Shown piece after piece: positions 1 to 5,470 of a stretch of DNA of 5,470 nt. Each line of letters starts with the position of its first letter. Position 1 is the first letter of the stretch. The notes under the pieces were generated by a model, which was given only the letters and a program-made list of their open reading frames with translations, was not told the DNA's origin and did no database searches. A program made the translations under genes and the position numbers. The DNA lies in contig JACOVL010000132.1 of the NCBI GenBank assembly GCA_016177355.1, positions 1 to 5,470 on the forward strand, written 5' to 3'. This stretch comes from Betaproteobacteria bacterium. Lineage in GTDB: Bacteria; Pseudomonadota; Gammaproteobacteria; Burkholderiales; SG8-41.

Positions 1-1
1 G

Positions 2-697
2 CCGCGCAATGCGCGCAGCTACCTCCTCGCCGGCACGCAGCACGGCGCACTGGCCTGGATGACGTCAACCAACGGGCCGTGCGCCAACCCGCGCAACCCG
101 CACAGCCCGACTCCGGCGCAGCGCGCCCTGCTCGTCGCCCTCGACGAGTGGGTGAGCGAGGGCAAATCGCCGCCCGCCTCGCGCACGCCGCGCATCAAGG
201 ACGGCACGCTGGTCACTCCGGACAAGGTGCGCTTTCCCGCGATCCAGGGCGTGGCGGTGGCGCGCCGCGTCAGCGAATTCGGCGCGCTGAAGGACTGGAT
301 CAAGCCCGAGATGGATATGACGAAGCCGTACCGTCCGCTGGTACCGCAGGTCGATGTCGACGGCAACGAGACTTCCGGCATTTTGCTGCCCGATATCGCC
401 GCGCCGCTCGGCACCTACACGGGATGGAACCTCTACAAGGCGCCGTTCCCCGAGGGCGAGCTGTGTGATCGTTTCGGCACCTACGCGCCGTTTGCCGCGT
501 CTCGCACCGAGCGGGAGGCCAATGGTGACCCTCGCCCGTCGCTCGAGGAACGCTACGGCGATCACACCGGCTACGTGCGCCGGGTCGAGCAGGCGGTGAA
601 GAAGCTTATCGGCGAGCGGCTGCTGCTGGCCGAGGACGGCGAGCTTTTCATCGCGAAGGCGAGGAGCGAAGAGACCGCCAGGCGGTTCGTGCGCTAG
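2..697 (+). CDS. Alpha/beta hydrolase domain protein, C-terminal part (5' end outside window)
   Basis: The frame is open from the window edge and ends at TAG 695-697, giving 231 C-terminal residues. The start lies upstream, so the ATG at 61 bp or so is internal: homologous-looking sequence (SYLLAGTQHGALAW) precedes it. I recognise the C-terminal half of the large 'alpha/beta hydrolase domain-containing protein' family (the Pfam group I recall as Abhydrolase_10). Landmarks are the P-T-P-AQRALLVALDEWV helix region, the RIKDGTLVTPDKVRFPAI stretch, LVPQVDVDGNETSGI, LGTYTGWNL and a PRPSLEERYGDHTGYV segment near the end, all in the order I expect for that family. Members usually have about 600-700 residues, so roughly a third is visible. 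The nucleophile elbow would lie upstream, and substrate cannot be inferred. No signal peptide can be judged. It is followed after 13 bases by the UvrA-like gene on the same strand, probably in one transcript. Confidence 0.85.
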   Translation, partial: PRNARSYLLAGTQHGALAWMTSTNGPCANPRNPHSPTPAQRALLVALDEWVSEGKSPPASRTPRIKDGTLVTPDKVRFPAIQGVAVARRVSEFGALKDWIKPEMDMTKPYRPLVPQVDVDGNETSGILLPDIAAPLGTYTGWNLYKAPFPEGELCDRFGTYAPFAASRTEREANGDPRPSLEERYGDHTGYVRRVEQAVKKLIGERLLLAEDGELFIAKARSEETARRFVR

Positions 698-700
698 GGA
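695..700 (+). promoter_or_regulatory. Weak Shine-Dalgarno site for the UvrA-like gene, overlapping the upstream stop codon
   Basis: The hexamer TAGGGA lies 10 bases before the ATG at 711 and contains a partial Shine-Dalgarno match (AGGGA). It overlaps the TAG stop of the hydrolase gene, so ribosomes finishing that gene would expose or reuse the site. This suggests translational coupling. The match is weak and the assignment rests on position alone. No promoter or terminator is visible in the 13-base gap. Confidence 0.4.
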
Positions 701-710
701 AACTTTCTCG

Positions 711-3700
711 ATGTCCGAAACTCGCCGCGAGGCGATCGTCGTCCGCGGCGCCCGTCAGAACAACCTCAAGAACCTCACGCTCGAGCTGCCGCTGAACGAG
801 CTGATCGTCGTGACCGGCGTGTCGGGCTCGGGCAAGTCATCGCTCGTCTTCGACACGCTCTACGCCGAAGGGCAGCGCCGCTACGTCGAGACCTTCAGCC
901 CGTACGCGCGGCAGTTTCTCGACCGCACGGACAAGCCCCGGGTGGATGCGATCGAGGGCATCCCGCCCGCGATCGCCATCGATCAGGTGAACCCGGTGCG
1001 CACTTCGCGCTCCACCGTCGGCACGATGACCGAGCTGAACGATCACCTGAAGCTGCTGTTTGCGCGCGCGGCGAGCCTCTACTGCCGCGGCTGCGGCAAG
1101 CAGGTCGCGCGCGACACGCCCGAAACGATCTGCGGCGATCTCGTCTCCAGGGCGGGTGCGGCGGGCGATCCGCGCGTCATCATCACGTTTCCAGTCACGG
1201 TGCCAAAGAATTTTACAGCGGGGGAAATAACACAACTACTTAAAAAACAAGGTTATTCTCGGATACACGCGCGGCGTCCCGGCGTTCTGGAAGTGGTGCA
1301 GGACCGGCTGCGCGTGGCCGCGGCCGAGCGTGCGCGGGTGACGGATGCGCTGGAAGCGGCGCTGCGCGTCGGCCAGGGCCGAGTCAACATTTATCCCCTC
1401 GCTGAAACCACCCCGCCGGCTGCGCCGGCACCCCTCCTTACCCAGGAGGGGAAAGCAACAAGGAACTCCCCTCCTTCCGGAGGAGGGGTGGCGCAAAGCG
1501 CCGGGGTGGTGTGGCGCTATTCCACGGATCTCCACTGCCCCGACTGCGACATCCACTACGCGGAGCCGACGCCCAGCCTGTTCTCGTTCAATTCGCCGAT
1601 CGGCGCGTGCGAGACCTGCCGCGGCTTCGGCCGCGTGATCGGCGTGGATTACGGGCTGGTGGTGCCGGACGAAGGGAAGACGCTGCGCGAAGGCGCGATC
1701 CGGCCCTGGCAAAGCGAAGCGTACCGCGGCTGGAACGACGACCTCGTGCAGTACGCGAAGAAACGCGGCGTGCCGCTCGATACGCCGTGGCGCGGGCTCT
1801 CCGCGCAGCACAGGCAATGGGTGTTCGAAGGCGATCCCGGCTGGGTGAGCTGGCGCAAGTCCTGGCCCGGCGCGTGGTACGGCGTCGCCCGCTACTTCAA
1901 GTGGCTCGAAACCCGGGCCTACAGGATGCACGTCCGCGTGCTGCTCTCCCGCTACCGCGCCTACACGCTCTGCGCCGCCTGCAGCGGAACGCGGCTGAAG
2001 CCCGATTCGATGCTGTGGAAGGTGAGCGGGCACTCCATTCATGACCTGATGCTGTTACCGATTTCAACTTCAAAAGCATTTTTTGATTCATTGCGGCTTC
2101 CCGCGCCCTTGGATCAGGCGACCGATCTCCTGCTCAACGAGATCCGGACGCGCCTGAAGTACCTCTGCGACGTCGGCCTGGGCTATCTCACGCTCGACCG
2201 CCAGTCGCGCACCCTCTCCGGCGGCGAGGTGCAGCGCATCAACCTCACCACCGCGCTCGGCACCTCGCTCACCAATACGTTGTTCGCGCTCGACGAGCCC
2301 TCGATCGGATTGCACCCGCGCGACATGGGCCGCGTAATCGGCGTCATGCGGAAACTCCGCGACGCCGGAAATTCACTGGTGGTCGTCGAGCACGATCCCC
2401 AGATCATGCTGGCCGCCGACCGCATCCTGGACCTCGGGCCCGGACCGGGGGAACGCGGCGGCAACATCGTGTGCTTCGGCACGCCGGAGGAATTGAAGCG
2501 GGCGCCGAACTCGCTTACCGCGGACTATCTCTCGGGCCGCAAGCGGGCCGGCGGCGGTGCAGCGGCGCCACGGAAAATCGGACCGCGCATCCAGATCTTC
2601 GGCGCGGCGGAGCACAACCTGAAGGACATTGACGTCACCCTCCCGCTCGAGCGCCTGGTCTGCGTCACCGGCGTGTCCGGGTCCGGGAAATCCACGCTGG
2701 TGCAGGACGTGCTCTACGCAGCGCTGCGCAAGGCGAAAGGCCAACCCACCGAAGCGCCGGGCGGGCACCGCGCGCTGAAAGGGCACGAGCGCGTCGCCGG
2801 CGTCGTGCTGGTGGACCAGGCGCCGATCGGGCGCACCACGCGCTCCAACCCCGCGAGCTACGTCGGCGCGTTAGACACCATCCGGAAATTGTTCGCCGGG
2901 GCGCCGGCCGCGATGGAGCGCCGTTATACCCCCGGCATGTTCAGCTTCAATTCCGGCAACGGCCGCTGCCCCGCCTGCGGCGGCAACGGCTTCGAGCACA
3001 TCGAGATGCAGTTCCTCTCCGACGTCTACCTGCGCTGCCCGGACTGCAACGGCAGGCGCTACCGCGCAGAGGTGCTGGAAGTGAAGCTCGAGGGCCCGGG
3101 CGGCGCGATGAAATCCATCGCCGACGTGCTCGACCTGACGGTGACCGAGGCGCTCGCCTTCTTCAGCGGCAACCGCGAGGTCGCCAACGCGCTGCGCCCG
3201 CTCGCCGACGTCGGGCTCGATTACCTGCGCCTGGGGCAGCCGGTGCCGACGCTCTCCGGCGGCGAGGCGCAGCGCCTCAAACTCGCCGGCCACCTCGCGG
3301 AAGTTGCAACCACCCCGGCGCTACACGCCACCCCTCCTTTGAAAGGAGGGGAAAAAGAGGTCCTCCCCTCCTCCCCGAGGAGGGGTGCCGGCAAGGCCGG
3401 CGGGGTGGTGGGGACACTCTTCCTGTTCGACGAACCGACCACCGGACTGCATTTCGACGATGTCGCCAGGCTGCTGCGCGCGTTTCGCAAGCTGCTCGCC
3501 GCGGGCCATTCCCTGATCGTGATCGAGCACAACCTCGACGTGATACGCGCCGCCGACTGGGTGATCGACCTCGGCCCCGAGGGCGGCGACGCGGGCGGCG
3601 AGATCGTCGCAGCCGGCACGCCCGCGGAAATCGCCGCGCATGCCGCGTCGCACACCGGCAAAGCGCTGCGGGAATACGAAACGGCCATTGCGCCGGCTCA

Positions 3701-5470
3701 GGCCGCGGAAGAACCGCGCCTGTCCGCGCCCGCCTCTCATCCCTCATCTCTCATCCCTCATCCCTCGATACACGTCCACCACGCGCGCGAGCACAACCTG
3801 AAGAACGTGGACGTCGCGATTCCGCGAAACCGCTTCACGGTGGTGACCGGCGTCTCCGGCAGCGGCAAATCCACTCTCGCCTTCGACATCGTGTTCGCCG
3901 AGGGCCAGCGCCGCTACCTGGAATCGCTCAACGCCTACGCCCGCCAGTTCGTCGAGCCCGCGGCGCGCCCCGACGTGGACGCGATCACCGGCATACCGCC
4001 GACGGTGGCGATCGAGCAGCGCACGAGCCGCGGCGGCAGGAAGAGCACGGTGGCGACGCTGACCGAGATCCACCATTTCCTGCGCCTGCTCTACATGAAG
4101 CTCGGCACCCAGTATTGTCCGCACTGCGAGGCGCCGATCGAGCCGCAGAGCCCGGATGCAATTGCGGCGCGCATCCTGCGTGACCACCGCGGCAAGCGGG
4201 TCGGGCTGCTCGCGCCGCTCGTCACGCACCGCAAGGGCTACTACACCGACCTCGCCAAATGGGCGCGCGGCAAGGGCCACACGCACCTGCGGGTGGACGG
4301 CGACTTCATCGCGACAACTCCCTGGCCGCGCCTCGACCGCTTCCGCGAGCACACCATCGAGCTGCCGGTGGCGGACGTGCGCGCGGCGCCGGACAACGAG
4401 CGCGAGCTGCGCGCGGCGCTCGCGCGCGCGCTCGATCACGGCAAGGGCGTGGTTCATCTGGTCGCGCCGCTCGAGCGGCTGGAGCGCGCGATGGCGGAAC
4501 GCAACCCCGCGCTCGCCGCGCTGGATGAAACGGTGTTCTCGGTGAAGCGCGCCTGCCCTTCGTGCGGGACGAGCTTTCCGGAGCTCGATCCCCGGCTCTT
4601 CTCCTACAACTCCCGGCACGGCTGGTGCGGGAGCTGCTACGGCACGGGCTTGAGGCTCTCCGGCTTCGACGAAGAACAATCGGGCGAGGAAATCGGGTGG
4701 AACGAATGGTACGGGGGCGCGGCCGAGCCCTGCCCGGCGTGCCGGGGCAAGCGGTTGAATCCCGTCGCGCTCGCGGTGCGCTTCCGCGGCCGCTCGATCG
4801 CCGATATCGCCGCCCTGCCCGTCTCGCAGGTGGAGGCGCTCGTCCGCGGCCTCGCGCTCGAAGGCCGCGAGGCGGAGATCGCGCGCGACATCGTGGCCGA
4901 GATCGCGAGCCGCCTCGCCTTCCTGCGCGAGGTGGGGCTGTCATATCTCGCGCTCGACCGCGCCGCGCCGACGCTCTCCGGGGGCGAGGCGCAGCGCATC
5001 CGGCTTGCGGCGCAGTTGGGCTCCAACCTGCGCGGCGTCGCCTACATCCTCGACGAGCCTACCATCGGGCTGCACCCGCGCGACAACCGCATTCTGCTCG
5101 ATACGCTGGCCAAACTCGAAGCCAAAGGCAACACGCTGGTCGTGGTCGAGCACGACGAGGAGACGATACGCCGCGCCGCGCACGTGGTGGACCTCGGGCC
5201 CGGCGCCGGCAGCCGCGGCGGCGCCATCGTCGCGGAAGGCACGGCGGACGACCTGCAGCGCGTGCCGGAATCGGTGACCGGGCGCCTACTCGCGCGGCCG
5301 CTCAGGCATCCCCTGCATCCGCGCCGAGCGGTCAACGGCGGCAGCACCTCGCTGCGGATCGTCGGTGCGGACCTGCATAACCTCAGGAACGTGAACGCGC
5401 GCGTGCCGCTCGGCCGGCTGACCGTGGTGACCGGCGTCTCCGGCAGCGGCAAGTCCACGCTGGCCCGCGA
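711..5470 (+). CDS. uvrA: Tandem-fused UvrA-like excinuclease subunit A with four ABC ATPase domains (3' end outside window)
   Basis: UvrA is the cytoplasmic damage-sensing ATPase of nucleotide excision repair that loads UvrB on DNA. The ATG at 711 puts the typical N-terminal strand ([14 protein letters not shown]) directly before Walker A, and no stop occurs through 5470. Protomer A has Walker A GVSGSGKS 36-43, zinc finger C276/C279/C300/C303, a CAAC-SGTRL motif at 421, signature LSGGE 502, Walker B D528-E529 and H561. It continues with Walker A 654-661, zinc finger C753/C756/C776/C779 (X19 spacing as in UvrA), signature 848, D907-E908 and H940, ending near [10 protein letters not shown] (989). 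Linker about 990-1019. Protomer B has Walker A 1047-1054, a UvrB-binding-like region, zinc finger C1282/C1285/C1306/C1309, signature 1422, D1448-E1449, H1481 and a fourth Walker A at 1575-1582, where the window ends. All visible catalytic residues are intact. Oddities: two in-frame palindromic insertions, a shortened insertion domain in protomer B, and a divergent first signature ([12 protein letters not shown]). I recall UvrA paralogues of about 1,900 residues annotated in betaproteobacteria, so the fusion itself is probably a known type. It is likely an accessory paralogue beside a standard uvrA. Confidence 0.93.
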   Translation, partial: MSETRREAIVVRGARQNNLKNLTLELPLNELIVVTGVSGSGKSSLVFDTLYAEGQRRYVETFSPYARQFLDRTDKPRVDAIEGIPPAIAIDQVNPVRTSRSTVGTMTELNDHLKLLFARAASLYCRGCGKQVARDTPETICGDLVSRAGAAGDPRVIITFPVTVPKNFTAGEITQLLKKQGYSRIHARRPGVLEVVQDRLRVAAAERARVTDALEAALRVGQGRVNIYPLAETTPPAAPAPLLTQEGKATRNSPPSGGGVAQSAGVVWRYSTDLHCPDCDIHYAEPTPSLFSFNSPIGACETCRGFGRVIGVDYGLVVPDEGKTLREGAIRPWQSEAYRGWNDDLVQYAKKRGVPLDTPWRGLSAQHRQWVFEGDPGWVSWRKSWPGAWYGVARYFKWLETRAYRMHVRVLLSRYRAYTLCAACSGTRLKPDSMLWKVSGHSIHDLMLLPISTSKAFFDSLRLPAPLDQATDLLLNEIRTRLKYLCDVGLGYLTLDRQSRTLSGGEVQRINLTTALGTSLTNTLFALDEPSIGLHPRDMGRVIGVMRKLRDAGNSLVVVEHDPQIMLAADRILDLGPGPGERGGNIVCFGTPEELKRAPNSLTADYLSGRKRAGGGAAAPRKIGPRIQIFGAAEHNLKDIDVTLPLERLVCVTGVSGSGKSTLVQDVLYAALRKAKGQPTEAPGGHRALKGHERVAGVVLVDQAPIGRTTRSNPASYVGALDTIRKLFAGAPAAMERRYTPGMFSFNSGNGRCPACGGNGFEHIEMQFLSDVYLRCPDCNGRRYRAEVLEVKLEGPGGAMKSIADVLDLTVTEALAFFSGNREVANALRPLADVGLDYLRLGQPVPTLSGGEAQRLKLAGHLAEVATTPALHATPPLKGGEKEVLPSSPRRGAGKAGGVVGTLFLFDEPTTGLHFDDVARLLRAFRKLLAAGHSLIVIEHNLDVIRAADWVIDLGPEGGDAGGEIVAAGTPAEIAAHAASHTGKALREYETAIAPAQAAEEPRLSAPASHPSSLIPHPSIHVHHAREHNLKNVDVAIPRNRFTVVTGVSGSGKSTLAFDIVFAEGQRRYLESLNAYARQFVEPAARPDVDAITGIPPTVAIEQRTSRGGRKSTVATLTEIHHFLRLLYMKLGTQYCPHCEAPIEPQSPDAIAARILRDHRGKRVGLLAPLVTHRKGYYTDLAKWARGKGHTHLRVDGDFIATTPWPRLDRFREHTIELPVADVRAAPDNERELRAALARALDHGKGVVHLVAPLERLERAMAERNPALAALDETVFSVKRACPSCGTSFPELDPRLFSYNSRHGWCGSCYGTGLRLSGFDEEQSGEEIGWNEWYGGAAEPCPACRGKRLNPVALAVRFRGRSIADIAALPVSQVEALVRGLALEGREAEIARDIVAEIASRLAFLREVGLSYLALDRAAPTLSGGEAQRIRLAAQLGSNLRGVAYILDEPTIGLHPRDNRILLDTLAKLEAKGNTLVVVEHDEETIRRAAHVVDLGPGAGSRGGAIVAEGTADDLQRVPESVTGRLLARPLRHPLHPRRAVNGGSTSLRIVGADLHNLRNVNARVPLGRLTVVTGVSGSGKSTLAR
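1407..1510 (+). repeat. Palindromic interspersed repeat element, copy 1, translated in frame within the UvrA-like gene
   Basis: This 104-bp element is bounded by perfect 9-bp terminal inverted repeats, ACCACCCCG (1407-1415) and CGGGGTGGT (1502-1510). Inside are four hairpins: GCCGGC-TGC-GCCGGC (1415-1429), CCCCTCCT/AGGAGGGG (1431-1438 with 1444-1451), the same 8-bp arms again (1468-1475 with 1481-1488), and GGCGC-AAA-GCGCC (1490-1502). A reverse-oriented relative lies at 3309-3409. It contributes residues 233-267 of the UvrA-like protein, a Pro/Gly/Ala-rich peptide between the end of the UvrB-binding-like region and the first zinc finger, where ordinary UvrA has no such sequence. It carries no transposase and resembles a MITE- or REP-like non-autonomous element. 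I cannot assign it to a named family. No target-site duplication is obvious. Confidence 0.85.
3309..3409 (-). repeat. Palindromic interspersed repeat element, copy 2, inverted relative to copy 1 and also translated in frame
   Basis: This 101-bp element has the same 9-bp terminal inverted repeats (3309-3317 and 3401-3409) and the same hairpin order as the reverse complement of copy 1. The hairpins are GGCG/CGCC (3317-3320 with 3326-3329), CCCCTCCTTT/AAAGGAGGGG (3331-3340 with 3342-3351), CCCCTCCTC/GAGGAGGGG (3365-3373 with 3377-3385) and GCCGGC-AAG-GCCGGC (3387-3401). Stems are conserved between copies while loops and the central spacer differ, as expected of structured mobile repeats. The strand given is relative to copy 1. 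It encodes residues 867-900, inserted between the ABC signature (848) and Walker B (907) of the second ATPase domain. Without these 34 residues the spacing is 25, close to the 26 seen in the other two complete domains here. Confidence 0.87.
3735..3769 (+). repeat. Heptanucleotide tandem repeat (YCTCATC, four units plus a degenerate fifth) in the inter-protomer linker
   Basis: Four consecutive 7-mers, TCTCATC, CCTCATC, TCTCATC and CCTCATC (3735-3762), are followed by a degenerate CCTCGAT (3763-3769). They encode the low-complexity linker [11 protein letters not shown] (residues 1009-1019), immediately before the start of the second UvrA protomer. The unit length is not a multiple of three, so each unit is read in a different phase, and gain or loss of one unit would shift the frame. 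Confidence 0.75.

Noticed and set aside
1236..2042. Minus-strand open frame of 268 codons
   Set aside because: Antisense to the zinc-finger and insertion-domain region of the UvrA-like gene, with no recognisable domain and no ribosome-binding site seen. It also reads through the palindromic element, which is open in many frames.
3331..3385. Strong hairpins that resemble rho-independent terminators
   Set aside because: They are not followed by a T-run, are part of a repeated palindromic element, and lie within an open frame that continues with conserved UvrA motifs on both sides.
1407..3409. The two repeats as parts of a CRISPR array or a composite transposon
   Set aside because: There are only two copies, 1.8 kb apart in inverted orientation, with no regular spacers and only UvrA coding sequence, not a transposase, between them.
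3735..3769. Fusion junction as an assembly artefact or a frameshifted pair of separate uvrA genes
   Set aside because: The frame passes through without a stop, no start codon with a ribosome-binding site is evident for the second half, and long fused UvrA proteins are recalled from related bacteria. Raw reads would still be needed to exclude an error in the repeat.
3744..4679. Long minus-strand open frame (311 codons) opposite the UvrA-like gene
   Set aside because: It lies wholly antisense to well-conserved UvrA sequence, is Arg/Ala/Val-rich and low in family-like motifs, and is the usual by-product of GC-rich codon bias on the opposite strand.
4562..5380. Plus-strand open frame of 272 codons overlapping the end of the UvrA-like gene
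   Set aside because: It is a shifted frame of the UvrA coding sequence, extremely Arg/Ala/Gly-rich, while the main frame carries intact signature, Walker B and H-loop motifs over the same bases.

Overview
The window is compact, GC-rich, entirely plus-strand coding sequence. It holds the 3' end of one gene (positions 2-697) and most of a second, very large gene (711 to beyond 5470). The base composition, the alpha/beta-hydrolase subtype and the architecture of the large gene suggest a GC-rich proteobacterium, most likely a betaproteobacterium of the Burkholderiales type. This placement is an inference from recalled family distribution, not from a marker gene.

Positions 2-697 encode the C-terminal 231 residues of a protein of the large 'alpha/beta hydrolase domain-containing' family. 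Only 13 bases separate its stop from the next start, and a weak ribosome-binding site overlaps the stop codon, so the two genes are probably co-transcribed. No functional link between them is evident.

From 711 to the window end a single uninterrupted frame (1586 complete codons, no stop) encodes a UvrA-like nucleotide-excision-repair ATPase built as a tandem fusion of two UvrA protomers. Four ATP-binding Walker A motifs are visible (K42, K660, K1053, K1581), with three complete sets of ABC signature, Walker B and H-loop. The fourth ATPase domain runs off the edge. The first protomer (residues 1 to about 989) is complete. A low-complexity linker (about 990-1019) joins it to the second protomer, which starts at about 1020. 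Normal UvrA is a homodimer, so this chain is plausibly a covalent pseudo-dimer. The halves are not equivalent: the second lacks most of the segment corresponding to the UvrA insertion domain.

The most striking feature is a pair of about 100-bp palindromic repeat elements (1407-1510 and 3309-3409). They lie in opposite orientation inside the first protomer, both are read through in frame, and each adds 34-35 residues to the protein. One lies just before the first zinc finger; the other splits the short stretch between the ABC signature and Walker B of the second ATPase domain. The linker between protomers also contains a 7-bp tandem repeat (3735-3762) whose unit length is not a multiple of three. 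Two short AT-rich patches interrupt the otherwise GC-rich first protomer. No RNA genes, insertion sequences, CRISPR arrays or genes on the minus strand can be supported.
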